In this document: positions 22,601 through 33,400 of the stretch, piece after piece
Position numbering within the stretch: position 1 is the stretch's first letter
Layout of the letters: the number at the start of each line of letters is the position of its first letter
NCBI GenBank assembly: GCA_036346395.1
Contig: CM070615.1
Span: forward strand, 7,941,534 to 8,005,533
Length of the DNA stretch: 64,000 bases
Reading direction: 5' to 3'
Source: Hsuehochloa calcarea
Lineage: Eukaryota; Streptophyta; Magnoliopsida; Poales; Poaceae
Program-made: the position numbers and the translations under genes
Notes under the pieces: generated by a model
The model's input: the letters and a program-made list of their open reading frames with translations, nothing else
Told to the model about the DNA's origin: nothing
Database searches by the model: none

Positions 22601-23683
22601 CCTAGGCAATGGTATAAGAAATTTAACTCTTTTATGCTCTCTCATAATTTTAAACGATCTGATTATGATAGTTGTGTTTATTTAAAGACTGTCAATGGTT
22701 CAGCTATTTATTTACTTCTTTATGTTGATGATATGTTGATTGCTGCAAAAGATAAGTCGGAAATAGCAAAACTAAAAGCATAGTTGAGTAATGAATTTGA
22801 GATGAAAGACTTAGGTGTAGCAAAGAAAATTCTTGGCATAGAAATTATTAGAGAGAGAAAATCTGGTAAGTTATACCATAGACAGCAAAGTTATATTGAG
22901 AAGGTCATTCGTCGTTTTAATATGCATGATGCAAAACTAGTGAGTACTCCATTAGATTCACATTTCAGATTATCTTTAGCTTTATGTCCTGAGTCAGATT
23001 ATGATATTGAGTACATGTCTAGAGTTCCATATTCCAGTGCAGTTGGTTCTCTTATGTATGCCATAGTTTGTTCTCGTCCTGATTTATCTCATGCATTGAG
23101 TGTGGTTAGTAGATACATGGCTAATCCAGGAAAAGAGCATTGGAAAGCCGTCCAATGGATTTCCAGATATTTGCGTGGCACTTCTAATGCTCGTTTGCAG
23201 TTTGAAAATTCTAGAGATGAACTTGTTGGTTATGTTGATTCTGATTATACTGGCGATTTGGACAAGAGGAGGTCTCTCACAGGTTATGTTTTCACCATAT
23301 GTGGTTGTGCTGTTAGATGGAAGGCAAGTTTGCAAACTAATGTTGCCTTATCAACCACTGAAGCAGAATATATGGCTATTTCTAAAGCTTGTAAAGAAGC
23401 TATTTGGTTGAGTGGTTTATATACTGAGCTTTGTGGAGATAATTCTTGCACTACCATATTTTGTGATAGTTAAAGTGTTATATGCCTTACAAAGGATCAA
23501 ATGTTCCATGAGAGAACAAAGCACATTGATGTGAGATATCACTTTATTCGAGGTGTCATTGCTTAAGGTGATGTCAAGGTATGCAAGATAAGTACTCGTG
23601 ATAATTCAGCTAACATGATGACAAAGCCAGTTCCTGTTACTAAGTTTGAGCTTTGCTCAAGCTTAGTTGGTATTACAGTTTAG
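19694..23683 (+). pseudogene. Inner copia gag-pol polyprotein, nonsense-mutated
   Basis: One frame of about 1,330 codons runs from ATG 19694 to a natural-looking TAG at 23681. Gag is at the start (LGRDTRFSLWQVKMRAVLA). The zinc knuckle near 20390 is degraded. The protease has WILDFSCTFHM near 20595, with Phe in place of the usual residue after Asp. Integrase shows LWHMRLGHM, CEHCVFGKHKR, YVHSDLWGP and TDNGMEFYSNEF. Reverse transcriptase shows QLDVKTAFLHG and LLYVDDMLIAA. RNase H shows YVDSDYTGDLDKRRSLTGY and TEAEYMAISKACKEA. In-frame stops occur at about 19781, 20069, 21041, 22493, 22781 and 23471, plus one pair of offsetting frameshifts (near 21280 and 21675). Several stops sit where a Gln codon is expected, so they fit cytosine-deamination decay. 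Confidence 0.9.
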
Positions 23684-23794
23684 TCCTAGAGACTATTTGG
23701 CGCACGATGATTCTTTTATCTTATTGTGGAGATATTCTGGTGATTAATGATTCTTCATTATGCTACAAGAGAAAATTCATCTCAAGGTGGAGAT

Positions 23795-24065
23795 TGTTGA
23801 AATTGTGATCCGAATTCTCTATTTTGGAAGAGTCCGAATCAGTTTCCATATTAGTGGATACGTATCCGACTTGGACTTTACGTCCTTTACCCCTATATAT
23901 ACCTCTTGTATGCCTCACGTGAAGAACGCCGTCTCATTGTAATCCCGTGCGATATGTAAACACTCCACATATAGTGATCATCGCCGGTTGGCACCTATGG
24001 TTTTTTTCCGCAAGGGTTTTTCACATGAAAATTCGTGTCTTGCTTTTGTCCCTATTTTTCTAACA
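23795..24065 (+). repeat. 3' LTR of inner copia element
   Basis: 271 bp, beginning TGTTGAAATTGTG and ending TCTAACA, preceded by a purine-rich tract and followed by the target duplication. A CCCTATATATACC TATA box lies near 23893. Confidence 0.9.
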
Positions 24066-24905
24066 GGATCTCGGTCCACTTCATCATTTTCTGGGTGTTT
24101 CTATCAGTCGTCGTGATGGCAGCATGTTCCTCTATCAGCGGCAGTATACTCTAGACATCCTGGATCACGCTGGCATGACCGCTTGCAAACCTTGCAGCAC
24201 CTCTGTTGTCACTCACTCTAAGGTCTCCTTTGCTGCTGGCACTTCTATGGCTGATCCGACGTTCTACCCAAGTCTTACGGGTGCTTTGCAGTACCTCACT
24301 TTCACTCGCCCGGATATTGCCTATGCCATACAACAAGTTTGCCTCCATATGCATGATCCTCGCGAGCCACACCTCGCCGCCGTGAAGCACATTCTTCGGT
24401 ATCTTCGCGGCACCATCAACCACGGCTTTTGTTCTTCAACAAGCCACCTCTACAGATCTAGTTGTCTACTCCGACACTGATTGAGTTGGTTGTCCCAACA
24501 CATGTAAGTCCACTTCAGGCTACACTGTATTCCTATGTGACAATCTCGTCTCCTGATCCTCAAAGCGGCAACACACTGTCTCTCGTTCGAGTCACGGAGG
24601 TGAAGTCTTGGGGTGTGGCCAATCTTTATTCTTGAGGCATCTTGTTGCGCCAACTTCTTCATGAAGTTCACAACACTCTACGCCGAGCTACTCTCATCTA
24701 CTGCGACAATGTAAGTGCGATCTATCTCTCAATAAACGGTGCAACATCGGCGCACTAAACATGTTGAGATTGACCTTCACTTCATCAGGAATGGGTTGGT
24801 CTTGGCGATGTCTGCGTTCTTCACGTTCTGCGACATCTCGATGCAAACATCTTCACCAAAGGGCTACCTATACATCTTCACCGAGTTTGGTCCGGTTTGA
24901 ATGTC
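24066..24905 (+). pseudogene. Outer copia pol, 3' part (reverse transcriptase end and RNase H)
   Basis: Resumes exactly after the repeated GGATC with LHHFLGVSISRRDGSMFLYQ and QYTLDILDHAGM, then the copia RNase H region FTRPDIAYAIQQV and ILRYLRGTINHGF. After about 24440 the reading frame is lost through indels and stops, though RNase H-like and C-terminal segments continue to about 24900, just before the 3' LTR. It is one gene with 14215-17933, interrupted by the inner element. Confidence 0.85.
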
Positions 24906-24935
24906 CGTTCACCGACGCTCCAAGCGTGCGGGAAG

Positions 24936-25142
24936 TGTTAGACTCTTTGGTTCTCGACTATTGGTTCGAGTCCACACTTAGTGTTAGACTCTTTGATTCA
25001 TGTACTCTTGGTTTACGGTCTCTGATTAGTCTTGTTAGACTTTTTGGATCCTAGTCCACACTATAACCTTTAATTTATATACGTAACATTTGGCTTATCA
25101 ATACATACAGTGTGTAATTGCCCTAAATATTCCACTCTCTCA
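24936..25142 (+). repeat. 3' LTR of outer copia element
   Basis: 207 bp from TGTTAGACTC to CTCTCTCA. It aligns end to end with 13983-14191, including the internal second copy of TGTTAGACTCTTTG, and shares the AATACATACA stretch near the end. Confidence 0.85.
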
Positions 25143-25615
25143 ATCCACCATATTTTTAAATGAGATTTTGTCTTACAAAGGATCTTTTAAATTTGCAAAG
25201 GACAAAGGGCCTTTTTATTTTGCAAATTAAAGGACAGAGAATCTTGACACAAAACTTGCAAGTTGCAAACGAACTCTCTTTGTGCAATACTACCACTCCA
25301 TTTTCACACCGGAAAATCCCTAGCTAGCTCTAGGAAGCTTCCTAGTAGAGTGGGTTGGTGGGGAAGTATTACGAGTTAGTTAACTGTGAAAAATAAATGG
25401 CTCAGTTTCATCCAATACCCTAGCACATATTGATCTTGCAATTGGCACGTTTTTCAATTGATCTGGATCATCGAACTGATTTTTTTTTTTAAAGGGTTTC
25501 CAGGCCTTGCTGTAGATACTTCTAGGGACGATGTCTTATTAAAATTCATTTTTTACCTGATTTTACCTTTATCTTAAAATGACTTATCATTCGAGTGGAA
25601 CTGTGGAACTCCAAA
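25143..25615. other. Intergenic DNA, no gene recognised
   Basis: AT-rich sequence after the copia element with a T-run at 25481-25491. No convincing coding or repeat feature. Confidence 0.4.
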
Positions 25616-25617
25616 GG

Positions 25618-25930
25618 AGGATGTTAACCCATAGGTGTTGGCCAGATGGCTAGATGTGCTCTCAATCCACTAGGGTTCAAGTTTGAGACTTGGCCCAGTT
25701 CATTTTTTAATGAATACATATGCGCGTACGTGTTCAGTGAAAAAACGTGTGCCGGTGCTATGTGAGACTTTAGGTGCCTCTGATAAATTGCTAGCGTGTG
25801 TAGAGGACGCACACATGTGTAAAAGTCTGGTGTGCGTTGATTGTGTCTTGTACTATCTAAAAAAAACCATAGTGCTTTGTAGGCAAATAAAAAAAGCTTT
25901 TTCTTTTTTCTTTTCTTTTGTTTTATTTTT
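25618..25930 (+). mobile_element. tRNA-derived SINE-like element
   Basis: The segment TGGCCAGATGGCTAGATGTG, then CTCTCAATCCACTAGGGTTC and AAGTTTGAGACTTGG resembles the A-box and B-box of a tRNA-derived SINE head (GGCNNNNTGGC...GGTTCAAG). It is followed by unrelated body sequence and a T-rich tail at 25895-25930. Boundaries are uncertain and no target duplication was identified. Confidence 0.4.
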
Positions 25931-27254
25931 TGCCTACAGTATCCAGGAATATTATTTATAACTTTTATTTTTTCAGAGTTGTGAACATAATATACTGTAA
26001 TGAGACAACATTTTATTTCCTCAATCATGCAACCGGCCGGTCACTTCTTTCTCTGTCCAGTGAGAATGGGAGACGATCCCGTATAAAAATGGGATGTTGA
26101 CATTTGACAGCATCCCTAGATCAATTTATGGATTGCAATCTTGAAAAGCAACATATGATTTGCAAGTGGCTAGTTATTGTTGGGACCAAGAGTGTGGGCA
26201 CATTTTGTCTTCTAAATTCCAATGGGTGCCCCCACATGATGGGATGGTTTGTGAATCAAATTAATCAGACTAACATGAACACGGCCATAATTCTAGCCGA
26301 AATTCATCATCATATGATGTGGCCCAATTCTGCCCCTCTATACTCTTGGCTGCTATAATTTCTTACAACCTGATTATTTGCCAAAAGTATGTGAAAGATA
26401 TCAGGTGATGTGACCTTTGATAACTGATAAAAAGGTCAAGCAGAAAAGGGTTAATTATTTTATATGCTTACAAAAATATGTAGTGAAGTCTGTTATGGAC
26501 AGTTTTGTGGGTCTTCAATACAAACGCCACAAGCCAACAGATTATAGCACGTTTTTAAATATAGAAGTTTAAAGATAGAAATATTAGTTTTCGATTAGCA
26601 TTGTTACAGTTCCGAATATATTCCGATTCAAACTATCCCAATTAGAACTCAGTCTTCACAATATATAAAGGGCTTGACTTTGTAACAGAAAAGGGGAATA
26701 TCAATACAAGTATTTTCCTTCTCTAAAGTTCTTCTTTCCTGTCTCGCTCTGGCTACGCGTTCTTCGAGTAGGTTTTCGGTACCTAACAAATTGGTTTCAT
26801 CATTTTCAATTGTGAAAGCATGCAAATGCTTTTTGGCCACCTTTTGATGGACATCACTTTCAGGCAGCAAAAAAATTTGAAGAATATTCCATGAGAATGG
26901 TTCTGAAAGGCATGCTTGATTTGGAGAACTTGATCATTCTTACCATAGTGGGTTATGTCTTTCACCATGTATATATGTAAGCTTCCATCGATTGTGAATG
27001 ACGAAGAGATCCTACTCTAAGCAGCATATCCATAGGAATTTTTGGTACAACATTCGGATCATTGTAAAAAAAACACTTATAAGATGATTGAGAGCTTCAA
27101 TCATACTAGAAGATCACCCGCGCCCCTGGTGCGGGCATGCATGCGTGTAGCGCTGAAGGCGGGCCCGCTGGGAGCAGCATGGTTCGCGCAAAGGCGTGGA
27201 GGAGTGCACCGCAACCGACCCACCAGTGGACGCGCTGTCGAACCTAGGAGTAAC
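25931..27254. other. Intergenic DNA with a possible decayed copia LTR
   Basis: Mostly unassigned. Around 26630-26740 the order TATATAAAGGGCTTGACTTT, GTAACAG, a run to AATATCAATACAAG, then a pyrimidine-rich end resembles the TATA-to-terminator part of a short copia LTR, but no partner LTR or coding region is present. A GC-rich patch at 27115-27245 has no recognisable content. Confidence 0.3.
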
Positions 27255-27884
27255 ACCCCTAAATACTCTGTGTATTCTAAACTAATTCCATGATCAATAG
27301 CTAATTCACACAGTAAATAAATGTGGTAACATCCATAATTCACACAACTTTATTAATAACTATCAGAGTTGATTACAAAAAAAGGCTTACAAGCTAGAAA
27401 TAAACAAACACAGCGGAAGACGAAGAAGAAGTAGTGGAGTCCAGTTGATCTGCCATAGGCAATCGACTGGGGTAGTGGCCTAGTAATCAAGATCAACACC
27501 GGTAGCGAAGTCCTCCTCTGAAATTTATTTACATTAAGCAAGGGTGAGCACAACTTCCGTGCTCGCAAGTTACACCCAATAACAGATTATAATGAATGCA
27601 ATGATATATCAAAGGAAGACTTATTGGTTGAACTTGCATAAAACAATTTTTTTCTTTAAATATTTGTACTAAGTTACAAAGCGGTTATTCTATAACTAAA
27701 ATTCATTTTATAAATTCTCAAGTTTTGTAGTAGGATAACCTCTATATGAAATATGGTGATGGATACCCTCCTATCACATAGCTAACCACCCAATTCCCAA
27801 TTGGATAAACTATCCAAAATCATTTATGTCAAATCATTTTGAAATCAAGACCAAAGTCTAACTTTGAGTGGCTTTGCTTAGTAT
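27255..27884 (-). mobile_element. Old gypsy LTR remnant (left part), target of the gypsy insertion
   Basis: The block with CAAGGGTGAGCACAACTTCC and GCTCGCAAGTTACACCCAAT resembles the reverse orientation of the gypsy LTRs in this window (compare GCAAGGGTGAGTCCACGACT at 44648). It runs to the target site GTCCA at 27885 and its sequence resumes at 40100, so the long-LTR element inserted into it. Confidence 0.45.
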
Positions 27885-27889
27885 GTCCA

Positions 27890-30800
27890 TGTAACATCCC
27901 TATTTTCAGAGCTTGAAAATCTTTTAAATAATGGTAGCAAGAAAATTCATCATTTGGGAATTATTTGAATATTAATTTAAAAAGCTTAATATGGACTTTA
28001 AGGACAAATTGATTTAATGTGCTTAATCCCAACATCAAAAATTGTCAAAACTATTTTATTTAGATTCTATATGCTTGGATATATTTTATAGAATTTTCTG
28101 GAATTTTTCCCAAGTCATTTGCTATTTTCTAATTGCTATTTGCATTTTCTGGATTTATTTAAAAGAAAAACCTATTTTAAATCCTTGAACGATCTTGGGC
28201 GAAGCCCAAGCCTATTCAACCGCGCCATTGACCCATATCGCCCGGCGCTCTCGTCATTGGATGCTCGACGCGTGCCCTCGTCTCCGTCGGACGCGCGCTC
28301 AACCCGCCTTGACCGTTGGATTGTCGCGCGTGGCCGCGCGTGATCTCGCTTCGCTTCGCTCGCGCGTTCGCTTCTAGCCGTTGGATTTCCATCGCCGCGG
28401 CGCGCACCCTTCGCCCTCGCTCTCTGCGCCGGGTGGGACCACCGCCGAGTCGTCGTCTCCGGAGTTTCTTCTTCCTCGCGCGCTCTCCCGCCATTCTTTG
28501 GAGCTTCAAGTTTATCCGAAACAAAACCGATTCGATTGCTTATTCTTGCGCCGACCCGCCAAATCATATCTCTGGTTATTCCATATCCGTTGCAAACCAA
28601 ATCAAACCCGAACCGGTTTCAATCTCAGAAAATCTTGGAATTCAAAAACCGGTTGTTTGGATCCGATTTGGGGTTTCAAATCTCGGCATCTCGAGTCTAT
28701 AAATACTCCTTAGCTCGCGCGGGCCTCGTAACCCTAAACCGCCACTCGTCGCCCGATCGCCCTAAGCCGCCGCATTGCAAGCTTTAGGGTTTTCGGCGAA
28801 CTTCTTCTCCGGTGGATTGCTTGCGTCGTCGTCGTCGCCTTGCTCCACCGATTGCGCCATTGTGATCGGCAAGTCACGAGGCTACCTCGTCGCGCACCTC
28901 TCGTCGCCGGAACATCGCCGGGCGCCGTCCGACAAAACCGAGCTCTCTCGCCGCTTCTTCCTCGCCGCGCCGGCCATCTCAATCAACCCGGTGCTCAAAC
29001 CGGTGCCCGTGTGTGCGCATTAGCCTCCTCTACACGTTGGTACCGCTCGGCTGCCGTGATCGCCGCCGTTCGCCGGTGACCGTGAGTCCGCGCCGCCGAG
29101 CGCCGTTATCGCCGACTCGGCGCCGGCGTCGGCCGGTCTTTGGTGTGGCGGCCAGCGTGGCGCCGGTCGGCCAAGACGGTTGCGCGTCGTGGCCGTCCAC
29201 CGCGCGGATCTCCCTCGGTTCGGTGCGCTCGGTCCGCGTGAACCGAGAGCGACGATGGGTCCCACATGTCGAATTCTATTTAAATTTAATTCCTTTTCGG
29301 AAATTCTCGGTGGCGCAAGCATTGCGCAATAATCCGATTTTCCTTTATAAAAATAATTCGGGAAATTCGAGAAAATCCAAATTAGGGTTTAATTGATTTT
29401 CCAATCTTCCAAAGCCCATATCTTTTGCATCCGAACTCCGATTGAGCCCATTCAAATTTGTAAATTCATATAAAATTCAGATCTATTTATTTATGAATTT
29501 TATTTAATTTTTGGAGTCTGTTTTGCCTCTGTTATTTATTTGTTTTGTTTCTTTTGTCTCGTTTTGCGAGTAGGCGTCGATACTTGGGAATTTTGCGAGA
29601 AGAGGAGCACCTCAAGACCAAGACCAATATCTAGATCTATTCCAAGGCAAGTTATACCTTTGATCATTTTGGACCCGATTTTCAAAATACTTTGTTTCAA
29701 TGTATTGCATTCTATTTCAAGTATTTATTTAAATGCTTTTGGGGTAGTTATTAATCCAAATTGTTATGCCACCTTGTCTATTGTATGCCATGATCTTTTG
29801 TCACCTAGGTTGATTAATTATTAGTTGGTATTATTGTAGCACCAGCGTGGGTTGGTTAGATCGATTAGGCGCTTAGCCATGCCACGAGTCATCATTCCAT
29901 GTGAGAGTTGCAATTATAAACTTGACTAAGTGATTATGGGCGTGTGATGAATCTGTGTGTCTTTGTGTGCTATTACTCGTTGATGGCATGTGTTGCACTT
30001 AATCAATAGGGTGGGAAAAGATTTAGGCTGAGGCAAGTGGTGGATTCTGTGTGAATGGTGGAGTGTGTGCTTATTAAACTTTGTGATTTGGGTTAAAGCT
30101 GGAAGTCTTGCCTTGGTCAATTAAGGACTTAACTTTGTGCGCCATTGGTGAGCCTTCTTGTCGACCACATGCCTAGTATGGGTGGGCTGACTTAGTAAGT
30201 TATGGAGTCTTGACATTGACAACTCAGGTTGTATTTAAGCTATGTGATGAAATTTGGAGGTGTGTTATGTCACATCGCGGGACGGTTATTGCATCCTGTC
30301 CAATGGTGTGTGTCGTTCCAAGGGTGTGTGTACAAATTGAATGGCGATAAAGCACACCAGAGTGTCATTGTTTGAGATGAAGTCTCGAAAGGTTTTGTTG
30401 TGATCAACTCGATCTGTTGGTTTCATCGTGTGGGTAAAGTGTACAACCTCTGCAGAGTGTTTAAATCAATCTATTGAATAGCCGCGTCCTCGGTTATGGA
30501 CATGCTCGGAATTTCACACGAGGGGTAGATTTTCATAAAACAAATGGGAAGGGTCAATTTGTGTGAGATAACTTGTTCATTTGTGTGAAAGAACTTGATT
30601 AGGCTGTGTGTCTTTGTGAAATCAATTGTTAACTTATTATTGTCTATTTGTTTTGAATTACGCTTTCAATCTATTATTTGTATTCAATTGCAAATGTTGC
30701 ATTTACGCAAAGTAACCACGAAGCCATTTCTTTGGAATAAGCCATCATGTATAAATGCATTACGTGGTATGACTTGCGAGTGCGGTGTGTACTCACTCTT

Positions 30801-31156
30801 GCTAAACAAATCAGCGAAGTGGAGGAGTCGTGCTTTGCTTTTGAAGAGGAGTTCTCGAAGGTTGAGCGTTAGGGTCTTGATCGATCGGTTGCTCGTGGTA
30901 AATTGATGGGAGCCACCGGAGTTTATTCGTTTCATTGCAGTTTATTTCTTTATTATCGACCTTGCATGGCTTAATAAATGTAAAACTTCGACCGTAAGGT
31001 CCCATGATTATTTGTTATTTAAATGTACTCGTTTATTCTTATATTCGTTGTATGGATGTGATATTTCATCAATGTTGACCTTTGTGTGCACTAGCGTGAT
31101 CTGGACTAGTCACGAGAATACTGAGAGGGTCAGATTTGCATATTTGGGTCCCGACA
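27890..31156 (+). repeat. 5' LTR of gypsy element A (3,267 bp)
   Basis: AT-rich ends flank a GC-rich core (about 28190-29270), with a TATA box in the core. The LTR pair is nearly identical over AT-rich stretches; differences cluster at CAG, CTG and CCG sites. The open frames inside it are compositional. Confidence 0.95.
28698..28705 (+). promoter_or_regulatory. TATA box in 5' LTR of gypsy A
   Basis: TATAAATA followed by CTCC. The same motif sits at the equivalent place in the 3' LTR (37623-37630). It is the likely promoter for the genomic transcript and, in the 3' copy, could drive read-out transcription into 40,100 and beyond. Confidence 0.6.
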
Positions 31157-31161
31157 GGAGG

Positions 31162-31173
31162 TGGTATCGAGCC
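31162..31173 (+). other. tRNA primer-binding site of gypsy A
   Basis: TGGTATCGAGCC, five bases after the 5' LTR. The usual plant site for initiator-Met tRNA reads TGGTATCAGAGC, so CAG has become CG. This is the same kind of change as the LTR discrepancies and may be a sequence error. Confidence 0.75.
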
Positions 31174-31367
31174 ATCTTGTTGTGAGGTCTTGACCTTAGC
31201 TAGATTGGCCGTTCTTAGTGAGTCCAAACTATTTTCTAAAGCAAAATTAACTTGCAAGATTAATTGAACTCCTTAACTCATCTCATGTCTCTCTTGACTC
31301 AACTATGGTGAAATTCTTTCTCTCCATTGTTTTAAAATTGTTTTCATATCCTTGTCCATCTTGACAG

Positions 31368-33400
31368 ATGCCTCGTCTTGAGTTATGGAGGCGCAAGGGA
31401 GGACTTGCGCCGAGCTTTGGAAGTTGCTACAAGTACTTGGAGGTTCGATCGTCCATTGTACCATGGCAATGCTTGGATCGTGAGCAGCCGAGATCGTGGA
31501 GTAATCGCCATTTGACCATCTCGCCAGCGGCACACCAAGGCAAGCAAACCATCGCACATCTCGGCTAGGAGGAGTATTTGGATTGAAGCAATCCAGAGTC
31601 TTCACGCCTTGCCATCCCGAGGATCGCAACATCTACTCTCGAGAGCTTCGTGACACGGTTTTCGTTATCATCCCGCACTTCCGGCGTGGATCTTGCGCAC
31701 GTTTTCCGTCTACGGAGGAGAAGACAACGCCACCGTCGTGCATCTCGCCCGATTCGCCATTGCTCGGGAAGAATCGTTGGAGTTAGCGCTCTGAGTGGAG
31801 TGTACCTATGAGACTCTTGAGTGAAGAAAGGATCGCCATATTAGAAGAAACTCTTTATGGGCGACACGAAGAAGACATCAAGAGGAAGACCGAGAAGAAG
31901 GCGATGGACCGGTGAACGGAAGAGCAGCAGAGGCGTGAGCGAAGCACCAACGGCACTGCACGAGGACACTGCTCCTATTGCACCATCCGGGACATCAAGA
32001 TCGGTTCGCGAGGATGCGGCTCACTTCGAGTCTACAAAGAAAGGGAGCACCGTCAAGGTCATGGAGGCTATTTGATTGAGTAGTCATTCGCGTTGTTTGA
32101 GCTTAGCCAGCTTTATGTCTTGAGTCGCCCTTTAGGCGGTAGTTTGGTGTGCTTAAGTTCGTCCTTATTTTTGTGTGCAAGTATGGCTGCAAAGGCCCTT
32201 AGGCATTTGTTGCAAGCCATACTATTATCTTAATCAATATAAGAGTTTCATTGAGCTTTCTTAAAATATGTTGTTGGGTTTTACCTACCCCGCTTAGTTC
32301 TACAACTTATCTCGTGCTTGCTACCTTATCTAACCCACGGAGATTCACGGATGGTTCGGACTCGTCAAGGCTGCGCAAGTGGTTACGATACTCCGTGTCG
32401 AAGGACATGAACAAATCCCGGAGAAGCAATTCCACCACAAGCACCTTGATCGATCTGCGAATTTTGGAGCATTCATGGCTCAAACCCAAGCGATGTACAC
32501 CATGATGAACGGATGCAAGCTATGAATAACCGAGTAACAACAATCGGCATTACAATGGAGCCCGGTTGCTCATGGTCACAATGGATCATCCAAGTTGGCG
32601 GAGTTTATGAGGACCCGTCCACCAACCTTTTACGGACATGTCTCACCAAGAGAAGGCGATGATTGGCCGTGTTATTGAGAGAAAATTGCGATCACTCAAT
32701 GCGGCGATCATGAAAAAGTTCTCACGCCTCTCACGGATGGAAGGCATTCTTTGCCGAATGGTGGGAAAACTTTGTCTTGGCGCATGGAACGCCGCAAGAT
32801 ATTACTTGGGAAGAGTTCTGGCGCTTTTCGCGATATCATGTACCGAAGGAATCATGGATCTAAAGAAGGATGAATTCCGTGCTCTCAAGCAGGAGGAATG
32901 TCGGTGATCGATTACCTCAACAAGTTCTCTCAACTTGCTCGATATCTTTGCAGAAGATGTCGCCAGCGACAAGGCTCGTCGAGTCGTTTTACGAAAGGAT
33001 TGAACTTTGGACTTCAAGTCAACTTGATCGCCCACACCTTTCACGATTTTCAAGAGTTGATCAACAAGGCTTTGATTCTAGAGGATAAGCGTAAGGAATT
33101 GGAAGATCATCGTAAGCGCAGAATGGCTCAGCAAGGAAGTCACCAACCCCAGCTAAGGGCAAGAATGATTCCACCGCAGTTTAGCCGTTTTCCACCACGA
33201 ATTGCGGACCACGCACCAACTTCAGCACCTCGCCCGATTGCTCGAACTTCCGCAACCTGCGCGATCAACCCCAATCCGATAAGCAACCCACGAATACAAC
33301 GAGTTTGCTTTACAGCCGTCGGCCGGGGCATTTCGCCAACCGATGTCGCAAAATGGGACTATCACTCGATGCGCTTCAACCTTGGGAACACACCAGCCAA
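31368..33400 (+). pseudogene. Gypsy A gag region, frame-broken
   Basis: It starts near ATG 31368 (MPRLELWRRKGG) in broken frames. A segment near 31820-31870 (EERIAILEETLYG) matches EERIVILEKTLYG encoded by element B near 63,920, showing the two are related. The capsid-like part includes VIDYLNKFSQLARYLC (about 32905) and FHDFQELINKALILEDKRKE (about 33040). A CCHC zinc knuckle expected near 33300-33340 is visible in two frames (CFTAVG..., and GHFANRCRKMG), so a single-base shift splits it. The gene has many shifts but its order is normal. Confidence 0.8.

Larger units (their letters stand above)
17934..24065 (+). mobile_element. Inner Ty1/copia retrotransposon nested in the outer one
   Basis: It is flanked by a perfect 5-bp target duplication GGATC (17929-17933 and 24066-24070) and begins TGTTGAAATTGTGATCC and ends TCTAACA. 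Removing it restores the outer reverse transcriptase frame across the junction. The 3' LTR is 271 bp. The 5' LTR is the same sequence minus its last 30 bp. The polypurine tract CAAGGTGGAGAT precedes the 3' LTR. The coding region is much better preserved than that of the outer element, in line with a later insertion. Confidence 0.95.
13983..25142 (+). mobile_element. Old Ty1/copia retrotransposon, split by a second copia element
   Basis: Paired LTRs of 209 and 207 bp begin TGTTAGACTCTTTG and end TTTCA/CTCA. The 5' LTR is followed at once by TGGTATTAGAGC, a primer-binding site matching the initiator-Met tRNA end with one change. Without the inserted element the length is about 5.0 kb, normal for copia. 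Domain order is gag, protease, integrase, reverse transcriptase, RNase H, which defines copia. The coding sequence is full of stops and frameshifts and the LTRs differ at many sites, so it is old and inactive. No matching target duplication is seen (GTTCA before, ATCCA after). Confidence 0.9.

Noticed and set aside
28172..29396. Several open frames in the gypsy A LTR core
   Set aside because: Each is frame-shifted or changed in the partner LTR, overlaps others on both strands and has no domain; compositional.
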